A program made the translations under genes and the position numbers. The notes beneath the pieces are model-generated. The model had not been told where the DNA came from. It ran no database searches and saw only the letters and a program-made list of their open reading frames with translations. Positions 39,305-48,377 of a stretch of DNA of 64,000 bases are shown in pieces. Numbering within the stretch: the stretch's first letter is position 1; the number at the start of each line of letters is the position of its first letter. This stretch comes from Geobacillus genomosp. 3. GTDB lineage: Bacteria > Bacillota > Bacilli > Bacillales > Anoxybacillaceae. Where the stretch lies: the NCBI RefSeq assembly GCF_000445995.2, contig NC_022080.4, forward strand, positions 2,700,001 to 2,764,000. The letters are read 5' to 3'.

Positions 39305-40711
39305 TTAGTTCGCCAGCTCATACATCGCCTGGGCGTAAATGGCGGTTGCCTTCACCAAATCATCGATTTCGATATATTCATCTTTTTGATGGGCGACATC
39401 CGGCCGGCCCGGAAACAACGCCCCAAACGCCACGCCGGCTGTCAGGGCGCGGGCGTACGTGCCGCCGCCGATCGCCAACAGCCGGGCCGGCTCGCCGGTT
39501 TGTTGTTCATACACGCGCTGGAGCGTGCGGATCAGCTCATGGCCGGGATCGACGTAATGCGGCTTCGTGTCGGCAAAACGGCCGAGGGAAAAGCCGTGCC
39601 GGGCGGCCGTCTCGGCGAGCGTCCGGCGGATCGCGCCGCCGTCGGCTGTCACCGGATAGCGGATGTTCAACCCGATCGTTCCGCCATGCCCGCGGTCGTA
39701 CGACAATACGCCGACATTCACCGTCAACTCACCGCTTTGCGCATCCCGGTACGCCAGGCCGAGCTTCCGGCCGCAGGTGTCGCCGGAAAAGGCGGACGCC
39801 ACAAACCGGACAAACGGCAAGCTTTGGCCATCGAGCGGCCAAGACGCCAAAAAGTCCGCCAAATACACGCCGGCGTTTTGGCCGCGCTCCGGTTCGGCGC
39901 CATGGGCGGACACTCCTTCGAGCGTAAGCGTCACCGCTTCGCCGCTATGGCGAATGTGCCCGCTTAATCCGTGTTCCCGACAAAACCGCTTATAACGGCT
40001 CGACCATTCCTCCGGCCCGGCCCCTTCGACGACGGCTTCGGCCGCATCAGGCACCATATTGTAGCGGCGGCCGGCTTGAAACGAGACAAGGGTGAGCGCC
40101 CCCGCCCCTTGTGGCCCAGCCGGACGGTACAGCAAATCGGTGTCGATGATTCCCTTTTCCGCATAAATAATCGGAAAATCGGCATCCGGGACAAATCCGA
40201 CATCCGGCATTTCCTCATGTTGAAAATAATGGTCGACGCAGCGCCAATCGCTTTCTTCGTCGCCGCCGATGATGAGCCGCACCCGCTTGCTAAGCGGCAG
40301 CCCGAGTTCTTTCACGATCTTCATCGCATAAAACGCCGCGACGGTCGGTCCTTTGTCATCGATCGCCCCGCGCCCGTAAAGGCGGCCATCGCGCACCTCG
40401 GCGGCGAACGGCCCGACCGTCCACCCGTCCCCGGCCGGCACGACGTCAACATGGCCGAGCACACCGATGAGCTTCTCCCCTGCGCCCATTTCAATGTGCC
40501 CGGCAAACCCGTCAACATGTTTCACTTGAAACCCTTCTTCCCGGCCGCGACGCAGCATATACTCGAGCGCCTCCGCCACCTTCGGGCCAAACGGCACCCC
40601 CGGTTTCGCCCCGTCATCGTCGCGGACGCTCGGAATGCGGACAAGCGCTTGCACATCGCGGATCAACTCGTCTTTCCGTTTCCGCGCCTCCTCGAGCCAA
40701 TTGATGTTCAC
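39305..40711 (-). CDS. pepV: dipeptidase PepV (M20 family)
   Basis: 468 residues. Zn-dependent dipeptidase that frees amino acids from dipeptides, beta-Ala-dipeptides included. Metal ligands: GHVDVVPAGDGW, YGRGAIDDKGPT, IGGDEESDW, and the C-terminal His in PDVAHQKDEYI. I choose GTG at 40711 because AAGGAAG lies six bases upstream and the protein then begins NINWLEEA like its family. B. subtilis ytjP. Confidence 0.92.
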   Translation of the reverse strand: MNINWLEEARKRKDELIRDVQALVRIPSVRDDDGAKPGVPFGPKVAEALEYMLRRGREEGFQVKHVDGFAGHIEMGAGEKLIGVLGHVDVVPAGDGWTVGPFAAEVRDGRLYGRGAIDDKGPTVAAFYAMKIVKELGLPLSKRVRLIIGGDEESDWRCVDHYFQHEEMPDVGFVPDADFPIIYAEKGIIDTDLLYRPAGPQGAGALTLVSFQAGRRYNMVPDAAEAVVEGAGPEEWSSRYKRFCREHGLSGHIRHSGEAVTLTLEGVSAHGAEPERGQNAGVYLADFLASWPLDGQSLPFVRFVASAFSGDTCGRKLGLAYRDAQSGELTVNVGVLSYDRGHGGTIGLNIRYPVTADGGAIRRTLAETAARHGFSLGRFADTKPHYVDPGHELIRTLQRVYEQQTGEPARLLAIGGGTYARALTAGVAFGALFPGRPDVAHQKDEYIEIDDLVKATAIYAQAMYELAN

Positions 40712-40965
40712 ATCATTCTTCCTTTCTGTTTGATCACTCTTTGTTGCCAACGTATCACATCAAACAAAAGAAGTCAAAATGTTTCGTTCGTCACAACTTT
40801 GTTTCGTTTTCGCTACAAAAAGTTTAAATTTTTCGCGAATAAGGGCAAACGGGTAGCATTTTCCCATTCGTTTCGTGTACAATGGTAGTAAACAGATAAA
40901 GACATCTCTCATCTGCAAGCTGTCGGTTGTGCCATGCGAATGATGCTAAGATAGGGAGTGGTCTT

Positions 40966-41187
40966 TTGAAACCTTCAACACACCGGATGCTTACCCGCAT
41001 CAAATCCGTGTATATGTACATTAGTGAAAAAGGAACGGTTACGACCCAAGAACTTGTTGATGAGTTCGGCACCACCCCAAGAACGATCCAGCGTGACTTA
41101 AACGTGCTTCTCTACAATGATCTCGTTCGCAGCCCGAGCAAGGGCAAATGGACGACCACAAACAAAAAAGTGCGTATCTCTTCTTAA
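40966..41187 (+). CDS. ytzE: small DeoR-type DNA-binding protein YtzE
   Basis: 73 residues, essentially only a DeoR-type winged helix (MLTRIKSVYMYISEKGTVTTQELVDEFGTTPRTIQRDL) with no ligand domain. The start is TTG with GGGAG upstream, which gives the family N-terminus KPSTHRML. Probably a small transcription regulator of unknown target; B. subtilis has the same 70-residue protein. Confidence 0.9.
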   Translation: MKPSTHRMLTRIKSVYMYISEKGTVTTQELVDEFGTTPRTIQRDLNVLLYNDLVRSPSKGKWTTTNKKVRISS

Positions 41188-41270
41188 CCGGTGCCAACAG
41201 GGCAAAACGGATGAGAGATGGATGCGAAACGGTTTTTCCTACCAAACGGATATCCATTTACATTTCCATA

Positions 41271-41300
41271 AAAAAGGAACCGCCTCAGGTTCCTTTTTTT
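41271..41300. terminator. bidirectional ytzE/rsuA terminator
   Basis: Stem AAAGGAACC/GGTTCCTTT with A and T runs on both sides. It contains the stop codon of the rsuA-like gene. Confidence 0.8.
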
Positions 41301-42031
41301 TCGTCTTCGCCCGCCCGGTATTGCTTTAGCTTCTCCACCTCTTCATCCGTCAGTTCCCGATACTCACCGACCGCTAGGTCTGGATCAAGGGCAAGCGGCC
41401 CCATCTTCACCCGTTTCAAATACACGACCCGCTTGCCGACCGCCTGAAACATTCGCTTCACTTGATGGAATTTCCCTTCGGTGATCGTCAATTCAACGTC
41501 CGAGCGCGGCCCGGATTTCAAGATCACGAGCTCAGCCGGCTTCGTTTCATAGCCGTCATCGAGCATGACGCCGCGCCGGAACGACGCCGCATCCGCTTCC
41601 GTCACTTCCCCGTCAATGACCGCAAAATACGTTTTCGGCACATGTTTTTTGGGCGATAACAATTGATGGGCGAGCTGTCCGTCATTGGTCAGCAATAACA
41701 GTCCTTCCGTATCTTTGTCAAGCCGCCCGACCGGAAACGGGGCAAACAGCCGGTCTTCCTCCTCAAGCAAATCGACGACCGTCTCCTCCATGGCATCTTC
41801 GGTCGCCGAGATGACGCCTGGAGGCTTGTTCATCATGAGGTAAATAAACGGCCTGTACGCAACCGGCTCCCCCCAGACAGTTACTGCCTGCTCGTTGGGC
41901 CGCACTTTCGTTTTCGCGTCATGGACGGCAGCGCCGTCCACTTTGACCGCGCCGGATTTGAGCAATTTTTTCACTTCTTTTCTCGTCCCGTATCCCATAT
42001 GGGCGAGCAGCTTGTCAATGCGCAGTTCCAC
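41285..42031 (-). CDS. ytzG: 16S rRNA pseudouridine synthase, RsuA family
   Basis: 248 residues. N-terminal S4 domain (about 1-60, MELRIDKLLAHMGYGTRKEVKKLLKSG) and an RsuA/RluB catalytic domain with the signature PVGRLDKDTEGLLLLTNDG (catalytic Asp near 104). It makes a pseudouridine in rRNA; RsuA acts at 16S position 516, but the exact site here is not proven. Next to ytgP as in B. subtilis. Confidence 0.9.
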   Translation of the reverse strand: MELRIDKLLAHMGYGTRKEVKKLLKSGAVKVDGAAVHDAKTKVRPNEQAVTVWGEPVAYRPFIYLMMNKPPGVISATEDAMEETVVDLLEEEDRLFAPFPVGRLDKDTEGLLLLTNDGQLAHQLLSPKKHVPKTYFAVIDGEVTEADAASFRRGVMLDDGYETKPAELVILKSGPRSDVELTITEGKFHQVKRMFQAVGKRVVYLKRVKMGPLALDPDLAVGEYRELTDEEVEKLKQYRAGEDEKKGT

Positions 42032-42134
42032 GAAGCTCCCTCCTAAAATATTCCTCTATTTGGGCGTTTATCTAGTCCGCTTTTGCCTCCTCACCATACA
42101 CTATGAGGGAAACATGCAGAAAGGGGATTGGCCG

Positions 42135-42347
42135 ATGAACGAGTATTACTATTATGTCCCGACGTTTGACGATTACCGCCAACAGCCGCCGGGCGGCCAG
42201 TTTTGGCCCGGGTTCCCCGGCGGGCAGTTCGCCACCTGGGCGCGGCGCATCGAACGGCTCGAGCGGGCGGTGGAACGGCTTGACCGCCGGCTTGACCGGG
42301 TGGACAGCCGCCTCGACCGCATTGAGCGCCGGCTCGGCCTCGGGTGA
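42135..42347 (+). CDS. small tyrosine-rich coiled-coil protein
   Basis: 70 residues. I do not recognise the family. The N-terminus is rich in Tyr, Pro, Gly and Gln (NEYYYYVPTFDDYRQQPPGG); the second half is a regular amphipathic repeat of RLERAVERL/RLDRRLDRV type heptads. ATG at 42135 follows AAAGGGG, and a strong terminator follows the stop. A sigma-E-like -10 (CATACACT, 42095-42102) lies upstream. Tyr-rich, coiled-coil and sporulation-like promoter suggest a spore-coat-type role, which is inference only. Confidence 0.75.
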   Translation: MNEYYYYVPTFDDYRQQPPGGQFWPGFPGGQFATWARRIERLERAVERLDRRLDRVDSRLDRIERRLGLG

Positions 42348-42361
42348 GCGCCATGAACGAA

Positions 42362-42394
42362 AGAAGGCGGTGGCCAAACCGCCTTCTTTTTTTT
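42362..42394 (+). terminator. terminator of the small coiled-coil gene
   Basis: Stem AGAAGGCGGT/ACCGCCTTCT with a run of eight T. A second stem (CGGCCGC/GCGGCCG) with seven T follows at 42441-42473. Confidence 0.9.
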
Positions 42395-42487
42395 GCCGCC
42401 GCTTGCGCCCGGACGGACGGCCATAAACCCCGGCAGCAGAACGGCCGCCACCGGGGACGCGGCCGTTTTTTTCGTCCCGCCCGGCCG

Positions 42488-44116
42488 CTACGACACCGCT
42501 TTGCTCTCTTTCCGGCGCCGCCAAAAGGCAAACCGGTCGCCGAATAGGGCCGCAAACAGGCCGGAGCGAATGCTGAGAAACAAGTACACCGCCGCGCCGG
42601 CCGCCACGCCCGTCGCGGCGACGAACACCGACTCCGCCGTGCCATCGCGGTAATCGATCCACCGCCCGACCAACGCCGCAACCGCCATCACAGCCGCCGA
42701 CATGACGGCCGTCAATATGGCCATAAACGCCGTCCGGCGGATGACAAAGCGATAGCGGTAACGGGTGTGCCGTTGAATGATCCATAAGTTGAACGCCACC
42801 GAGACGAAATACCCGGCCATCGTCGCGACGATGGCGCCGATTGTGGCCCATTGCGTAATGAACAACGTGTTGAGCGACAGTTTGACAAGCAGGCCGGCCG
42901 CCAAGCTGATCACCGTAAACCGCTGCTGATTGATCCCTTGCATGATCGCGGCCGTCACGGAAAACAATGCGTACAAAATCGCCGCCGGGGCATACCAACG
43001 CAAAACTTGCTCGCCGAGCGGGTCATAGCTGTAAAACGAACTGTACATCGGACCGGCGAGCACCGCCATGCCGACCACCGCCGGGAGCGTTAAAAACATG
43101 AGCACTTGAAACGTCTGGTTCAAATATTGCCGCATCGCCTTCCGGTTTTGTTCAACGTGCGCTTTCGTGATCGTCGGGATGAGCGCCAAGCTGAACGAGG
43201 TCGCCAGCGTCACCGGAATGATGACGAGCTTTTGCGCCCACATATTGAACACCGAGTACGCATGTTCCGAGATGCTGCCGCGCCCGGCCGCGGCCATCGC
43301 GTGGTTGAACGTAAACTGGTCGATGAGCTGATACAGCGACATCGACAGGCCGACAAAGACGAACGGAATCGAAGACAAAAGCAGCTCCTTATACATCGCC
43401 GGGAGCGTTACGCTCACTTGGCCGCGGTCTTGTTCAAGAAGCGAACGCAAATGCCGGCGCCGTTTCCACCAATACACAAGCAGCACGACAAGCCCGCCCG
43501 CCGCGCCGACAAAGGCGGCAAACGTCGCCGCGCTCACCGCCGCGACGATCGAGCCGTCCCAAACGCGCAAAATGACATAGCAAGCCCCAAGCAAAAAGAC
43601 GATGCGCACAATTTGCTCGATGACTTGCGACAACGCCGTCGGCCCCATCGATTCGTGCCCTTGGAAAAAGCCGCGGATCAAGCTCATCACCGGCACGACA
43701 ATGAGCGCAAAACTGACGGCGCGGATGACGGTGACCACATCCTCGACCGAGTTGACGTTCGTTTCCTCATCGACGACGTGCGGCGCCAAAACGGGCGCCA
43801 GCCCGTACAAAATGAGCCATGAGAGGAGGCCGCTGGCGAGCATGAGCACAAGGCCGGAGCGAAACAGCTTGTAGCCGACGCGGTACTCCTCGAGCGCATT
43901 GTATTTCGATACGAATTTCGACACCGCCACCGGCAGCCCGGCGGTCGCCAAACTTAAAAAAATTTGGTACGGCACATAGCCGTATCCGTACAGCGCCCCG
44001 CCGCGCTCGCCGACAAGATGGTAAAACGGAATGACGTAAAACAGGCCGAGCAGGCGGGAAATCATCACGCCAGCGGTTAAAATAAATGTGCCGCGCAGCA
44101 GTTTCGATGTTGACAT
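42488..44116 (-). CDS. murJ: MurJ-type lipid II flippase YtgP
   Basis: 542 residues, 14 predicted membrane helices, MOP/SpoVB-like flippase superfamily. YtgP of B. subtilis can substitute for MurJ in flipping lipid II across the membrane, with Amj as the backup. The N-terminus LLRGTFILTAGVMISRLLGLFYVIPF is typical. SpoVB-type paralogues are similar, but synteny with ytfP and the RsuA-type gene supports ytgP. Confidence 0.92.
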   Translation of the reverse strand: MSTSKLLRGTFILTAGVMISRLLGLFYVIPFYHLVGERGGALYGYGYVPYQIFLSLATAGLPVAVSKFVSKYNALEEYRVGYKLFRSGLVLMLASGLLSWLILYGLAPVLAPHVVDEETNVNSVEDVVTVIRAVSFALIVVPVMSLIRGFFQGHESMGPTALSQVIEQIVRIVFLLGACYVILRVWDGSIVAAVSAATFAAFVGAAGGLVVLLVYWWKRRRHLRSLLEQDRGQVSVTLPAMYKELLLSSIPFVFVGLSMSLYQLIDQFTFNHAMAAAGRGSISEHAYSVFNMWAQKLVIIPVTLATSFSLALIPTITKAHVEQNRKAMRQYLNQTFQVLMFLTLPAVVGMAVLAGPMYSSFYSYDPLGEQVLRWYAPAAILYALFSVTAAIMQGINQQRFTVISLAAGLLVKLSLNTLFITQWATIGAIVATMAGYFVSVAFNLWIIQRHTRYRYRFVIRRTAFMAILTAVMSAAVMAVAALVGRWIDYRDGTAESVFVAATGVAAGAAVYLFLSIRSGLFAALFGDRFAFWRRRKESKAVS

Positions 44117-44230
44117 ACGATCCCTTCCCTAACCGTGGACGTTGAAAATGGCAACATTCCTATTTTATCATAGTTGGCAACGGAACGAAAAACATTGTCT
44201 GCTTGCGGACAACGAAAGGATGGAATCGAG

Positions 44231-45541
44231 ATGGAGTACGACGTCATCATCATCGGCGGCGGGCCGTCCGGATTGATGGCGGCGATCGCCGCCGGCGAAC
44301 AAAAGGCGAACGTGCTGCTTTTAGAAAAAGGGACAAAGCTCGGCCGCAAGCTCGCCATCTCCGGCGGCGGGCGCTGCAACGTCACGAACCGGCTGCCGAT
44401 TGACGAAATCGTCCGCCACATCCCCGGCAACGGCCGCTTTTTGTACAGCGCCTTTTCCGTTTTCAACAATGAAGACATCATCCGCTTTTTTGAGCGGCTC
44501 GGCGTGCCGCTCAAAGAAGAAGACCACGGCCGCATGTTCCCGAAAAGCGACAGCGCCCAATCGGTCGTGGCGGCGCTTGTCCGCGAACTGTCGCGGCTTG
44601 GCGTCGACGTCCGGCTTGAGGCGCCGGCCGCTGACGTGTTGTACGAAAACGGGCGGACGGCGGGCGTCGTGTTGAAAAACGGCGAAACGATCCGCGCCCG
44701 GGCGGTCGTCGTCGCCGCCGGCGGCAAATCGGTGCCGCAAACCGGCTCAACAGGCGACGGCTATCCGTGGGCGGAAAAAGCGGGCCACACGGTGACCGAA
44801 CTGTTTCCGACCGAAGTGCCGATCGTCTCGCACGAGCCGTTCATCCAAAAGCGGGCGCTGCAAGGGTTGTCGCTCCGTGATGTCGCCTTGAGCGTCCTGA
44901 AGCCGAACGGCAAGCCGGTCATCACCCACCGGATGGACATGCTGTTTACCCACTTCGGCATTTCCGGGCCGGCCGCCCTCCGCTGCAGCCAGTTTGTCGT
45001 CAAAGCGCTGAAAAAAGCGGCGGATGGCGCGGTCAACATGAGCATTGACGCGCTGCCGGATGTGACGCAGGAAGAGCTGTTTCAACGGCTGGCCGCCCAG
45101 TGCAAAGAAGGGCCGAAAAAAGCGGTGAAAACGATCGCCAAAACGGTGCTGCCGGAACGGTACGCCTCCTTTTTGCTTGAGCAAGCCGGCATCAGCCCGC
45201 AGGCGGCGGCCGGCGCGGTGAGCCATGACGCTTTGCGGGCGTTCGTCCGTCTGTGCAAGCGGTTCACCTTCCATGTCCACGGCACGCTTCCGCTTGAGAA
45301 AGCATTCGTCACCGGCGGCGGGGTATCGGTGAAAGAAATCGAACCGAAAACGATGGCGTCCAAATGCATGCCCGGCCTTTACTTTTGCGGCGAAATTTTG
45401 GACATTCACGGCTACACCGGCGGCTACAACATCACCGCCGCCCTGGTGACCGGGCGCCTTGCCGGCATGAACGCCGCCCGTCATGCGCTCGCGGCCAAAA
45501 GCGGAGAAAGCGGACCGCCGGCGCGGGCCGCCGTGGATTGA
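44231..45541 (+). CDS. ytfP: HI0933-family flavoprotein YtfP
   Basis: 436 residues. FAD-binding N-terminus [20 protein letters not shown], the family motif [13 protein letters not shown], and FFCGE-type C-terminus [25 protein letters not shown](P)/FAD-dependent oxidoreductase of unknown substrate. ATG at 44231 chosen for AAAGGATGGAATCGAG upstream. Divergent from murJ. Confidence 0.9.
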   Translation: MEYDVIIIGGGPSGLMAAIAAGEQKANVLLLEKGTKLGRKLAISGGGRCNVTNRLPIDEIVRHIPGNGRFLYSAFSVFNNEDIIRFFERLGVPLKEEDHGRMFPKSDSAQSVVAALVRELSRLGVDVRLEAPAADVLYENGRTAGVVLKNGETIRARAVVVAAGGKSVPQTGSTGDGYPWAEKAGHTVTELFPTEVPIVSHEPFIQKRALQGLSLRDVALSVLKPNGKPVITHRMDMLFTHFGISGPAALRCSQFVVKALKKAADGAVNMSIDALPDVTQEELFQRLAAQCKEGPKKAVKTIAKTVLPERYASFLLEQAGISPQAAAGAVSHDALRAFVRLCKRFTFHVHGTLPLEKAFVTGGGVSVKEIEPKTMASKCMPGLYFCGEILDIHGYTGGYNITAALVTGRLAGMNAARHALAAKSGESGPPARAAVD

Positions 45542-45695
45542 CAACCCGCGCTAAACCGGACGCGGCCGCTTTCCCATGCCCCCGGCCGCCCCTCGGCATG
45601 CCGACGCGCCCGTCTTCACGACAGGCAGCGGCCGCATCGGGCCAGGCGGGGAGGCAGACGCCCGAACAGTCCGGCCCCTTGCGCTGGGCAACCGG

Positions 45696-45875
45696 TCACG
45701 TCCGGTAAATGACCATGGCGGAAAAACAGTAAATTTGCTCGCCTTCCGACTCCATGGCGGCGACGCTGTATTTGACATCGATCAATTGCCCGTCTTTCAG
45801 GCGGGCTAAAAAATCGTTGACCGCCGCCTCCAAATCTTTTTCATGTTCCTTGTCGAACACTTTGACTTTATACAT
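45696..45875 (-). CDS. cse60: sporulation protein Cse60
   Basis: 59 residues (60 in B. subtilis). Small acidic protein of the sigma-E regulon with unknown function. The conserved core VKVFDKEHEKDLEAAVNDFL and VKYSVAAMESEGEQIYCFSA is intact. ATG at 45875 has a GGGGGA site; open frame upstream is not coding. Confidence 0.88.
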   Translation of the reverse strand: MYKVKVFDKEHEKDLEAAVNDFLARLKDGQLIDVKYSVAAMESEGEQIYCFSAMVIYRT

Positions 45876-46397
45876 GGCGATCCCCCGTTTTCTTTTTCCT
45901 TTTCCACACGAAGAAGGAAAGTCCTGCCCGGCGCGGCAAAAAAGGGGCTGACCCGGCAAAGCGGCGCCCCTTGGACGGATGGCGGAATACACCCTCCCCT
46001 GCCGATGCCATGGGTCGCAAAAAGAGGAGGCGGATGTCAGCAGGTTTTTCAATTTGCGGACAACGTATTTCGCATTGATTTTCCGTTTAATCGCCAGACC
46101 TTTAGACCGAACGCAATCTACGGTTCTGACCGGTCATGGTTGCTGCGATGGACGGCAAGACGAGCCTTTTGGCCCGTTACGCAAAACTCCCAAAACTCTT
46201 CGAGACGCCTGCCTTATTGACCGGCCGAATCATGCTCAAGCAGCTTCCTTGACTTGCGATACTCAAGGGGATAGCCTGTGCGGGGGGTTCATAGAACGTT
46301 TGACGCTTCCCGCCTAAAGAATACCGCAGCTTTCAGCGGCGGGGCTGATGCAATCCCGCCGCATTGGAACGAATGCTGCGGTTCCGCTGCATTCAGT
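45876..46397. other. non-coding gap with relic sequence
   Basis: About 520 bases without an intact gene. A short stretch at about 46138-46220 could encode a peptide like MDGKTSLLARYAKLPKLFETPALLTG, which might be a transposase scrap, but I cannot confirm a family. A diverged copy of the 103-bp repeat is at 46257-46311. Confidence 0.5.
46257..46311 (+). repeat. dispersed repeat, diverged copy 3
   Basis: Aligns to the last ~55 bases of the 103-bp repeat at roughly three quarters identity, sharing GGGGATAGCCTGTG and AACGTTTGACGCT. Same strand as the other two copies. Confidence 0.6.
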
Positions 46398-46670
46398 TTA
46401 GTAGACTCCTACGGCATTGAACGCCTGTTTCACCGCGTTCACTTCCTGACTTGTTGAGCCGTACAAATCAGCGGCGGCCTGGACGCAGGCGGCGCGCAGC
46501 TGGCTGAAGTTCGCGGTCGGCGTCAAGTAGTAGGCGAGCGCGCGATAGAAAATGTTCCCCATTTTGTCGCGGCCGATGCCGGTGACGCTCACCCCGTAGT
46601 GGGTGCCGCCTTGGCTGAGCAAATACGCCGCCTTGTTGACAATGCCGCTGTTCGTATGGACGCCGCCGTT
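46398..46670 (-). pseudogene. npr: C-terminal remnant of a thermolysin-like M4 neutral protease
   Basis: About 90 codons matching the end of G. stearothermophilus/thermolysin-type proteases: [22 protein letters not shown] contains the catalytic histidine (His231 of thermolysin), then [29 protein letters not shown] and the exact family C-terminus FNAVGVY. The signal peptide, propeptide and HEXXH metal site are absent: homology stops at about 46670, and the terminator of the nprX/nprR unit lies 20 bases upstream. The open frame continues to 46730 but that part is not protease sequence. Not functional. Confidence 0.9.
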
Positions 46671-46690
46671 TCGGGGAAGGGGCTTTCTGC

Positions 46691-46722
46691 GCCCATAAAA
46701 AAAAGGGCCCTTTAGGGCGCCT
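46691..46722 (-). terminator. nprR-nprX terminator
   Basis: Imperfect stem GGCGCCC/GGGCCC with TAAA loop and eight T on the minus strand, downstream of nprX. The protease remnant starts just beyond it. Confidence 0.65.
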
Positions 46723-46767
46723 CTGTTCATGGTTTTGCTCTAGTTTCGCGGCCTGCCGCACGCCCCG

Positions 46768-46896
46768 TTACCGGGCGATCACGGTCGGCGGCGGATGTTC
46801 GTCTTTCGCCGCTTCTTTCACGCCGGTTCCGCCGGCGAAGGCGGAAGCAAGACCAAGGACGGCGAGCACGACAACGAGGACAATCCGCTTTTTCAC
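46768..46896 (-). CDS. nprX: NprX-like secreted signalling peptide precursor
   Basis: 42 residues, too short for most gene finders. GTG start with an excellent AAAGGAGGTG site, 15 bases after the nprR stop. Basic N-terminus and hydrophobic core KKRIVLVVVLAVLGLASAF, then a hydrophilic tail GGTGVKEAAKDEHPPPTVIAR: the layout of Phr/NprX quorum-sensing prepeptides, which are exported, cut and reimported. In the Bacillus cereus group nprX lies just downstream of nprR and its mature peptide comes from the C-terminal part. Which tail residues form the mature signal is not known from the sequence. Confidence 0.75.
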   Translation of the reverse strand: MKKRIVLVVVLAVLGLASAFAGGTGVKEAAKDEHPPPTVIAR

Positions 46897-46911
46897 TCGC
46901 TTCACCTCCTT

Positions 46912-48186
46912 TCAGGCGTCCGTCCGTTTCCGCAAAAGGCCGCAGCCGAGCCGATAGTAATGGGCCGCCTGTTTGTATTGGCGCTCACGGGCGTAGTAAT
47001 CAGCCAAATATTCCGCATAGCGGGCGGCGTCTTCGTACTCTTTCCGCTTTTGGAAATACGGAATGGCTTCATGCTTGAGCAACCGTTCAAACGCCTCCCC
47101 CTCACCGGACAGAAGCAACCGGTAAACGGAAAAATGCAAATAGTATTCATAGTGACCCGTCACACCGCCGTCGCTTTGTCTGAGCTGCTGCCACCCTTCC
47201 TCGGCCGCGGCAAGCGCCTTGCGGTAATTTTGCGCGGCATAATGTTCGCGCACAAGCGCCAACAGCGTAATGAACCGGTCGGCAAGCGGGGCTTCCGCCT
47301 TATACATGAGGCTGTTTTCATAATGTTGCACCGCCTCGCGGTATTGGTGCTTCAATCCTTTCAAATGGCCGAGATTATGTTCAACAATTCCGATGAGCAG
47401 CCGGTCGTCAGCGAGCCGGGCCGCTTTTTGCGCCAGCAGGCAGCAATCGATGGCTTTCTCCATTTCGCCGCAGCGCCGGTAGCAAATCGCCAATAAAATA
47501 TGGCATTCTGCACTGCGGCGCAAATCATATTCCGCCTGGCTGAGCGCCAAAGCCCGCTCGGCATAGCGAATGCATGGAAACACTTTCCACGTCCGGCTGT
47601 ATGCAAGCGCTAACAAATAAGCCAAATCCGCCTCTTCCCAATTCGGCCGCCTTTCCGCCCCGATCAGCCCTTCCGCCTTTTGATAACATTGCAGCGCGTC
47701 GTCATATTTTTCTTGACAATAGTAAAAAAGCCCAAAAAACTTCCAATAATAGTAGCGCATCGTGTCATCGAGCGCCTCATACCACTCCTGCACGCTCCGC
47801 GCCGCCGCCTCAGCCCCTTTGACATCGCGAAGCAGCAGCAAATACCGAATGCGCATTAACTGAAAATAAACCGTCGCCTCGGCATCGCCGGATTCGCCGC
47901 ATTGTTTTTTGACGGTTTCATACCTCTCCTTAGCGGTCGGCACGTCTTTGTCCGTCATCGCCTTATACCACGCCATCACGGATTCGTGCCATGAAGGGGT
48001 TGTCCCGTTTTCGCCGCGGTGAATGCCGAGCCGGTGAAACAACAACTCAAGCACTTCTTCCCCCGGTATGGCTTGATTATTTTCAATCTTCGATAAATAG
48101 GAGACAGAAATAATCCCTTCTGCCGTTTCTTCTTGAGTCATTCCTTTCATCAGCCGGGCAAACTTCAAACGGTCGCCTAATTTCAA
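46912..48186 (-). CDS. nprR: NprR/NprA-type RRNPP quorum-sensing regulator
   Basis: 424 residues. An N-terminal XRE helix-turn-helix (about 6-60, LKFARLMKGMTQEETAEGIISVSYLSKIENN) and a long TPR array (about 90-424) that binds signalling peptides in RRNPP regulators. The G. stearothermophilus relative (called NprA) activates the neighbouring neutral protease gene; in B. cereus NprR-NprX also controls necrotrophic and sporulation traits. Here the downstream protease target is only a stub. No frameshift or missing helix is visible, so the regulator seems intact. Confidence 0.9.
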   Translation of the reverse strand: MKLGDRLKFARLMKGMTQEETAEGIISVSYLSKIENNQAIPGEEVLELLFHRLGIHRGENGTTPSWHESVMAWYKAMTDKDVPTAKERYETVKKQCGESGDAEATVYFQLMRIRYLLLLRDVKGAEAAARSVQEWYEALDDTMRYYYWKFFGLFYYCQEKYDDALQCYQKAEGLIGAERRPNWEEADLAYLLALAYSRTWKVFPCIRYAERALALSQAEYDLRRSAECHILLAICYRRCGEMEKAIDCCLLAQKAARLADDRLLIGIVEHNLGHLKGLKHQYREAVQHYENSLMYKAEAPLADRFITLLALVREHYAAQNYRKALAAAEEGWQQLRQSDGGVTGHYEYYLHFSVYRLLLSGEGEAFERLLKHEAIPYFQKRKEYEDAARYAEYLADYYARERQYKQAAHYYRLGCGLLRKRTDA

Positions 48187-48271
48187 CTGTAATCGACCCC
48201 TTCAGTCCCATTTTACTGAAAATTATATCTTTTCCCCGCTGTCTCTTCCATCACACTTTAGCACTAAACGA

Positions 48272-48310
48272 AAAAATGCGGCATGGCCATTGCCCTCGAC
48301 CATGCCGCTT
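48272..48310 (-). terminator. ytwF terminator
   Basis: Perfect stem GCGGCATGG/CCATGCCGC followed by ATTTTTTC on the minus strand, about 70 bases past the ytwF stop. Confidence 0.85.
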
Positions 48311-48377
48311 GTTCTGTCCATGAAACATGCGTCTACCGGATACGTTCTGCACCGTCTGCCGGGCGATGGCGGGGCGG

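Noticed and set aside
42072..42998. 308-codon minus-strand frame over murJ end and the small coiled-coil gene
   Set aside because: Out-of-frame reading of murJ continuing through two strong terminators; not a gene.
45979..46317. 112-codon plus-strand open frame
   Set aside because: No ribosome site and no recognisable protein; it crosses the diverged dispersed repeat.
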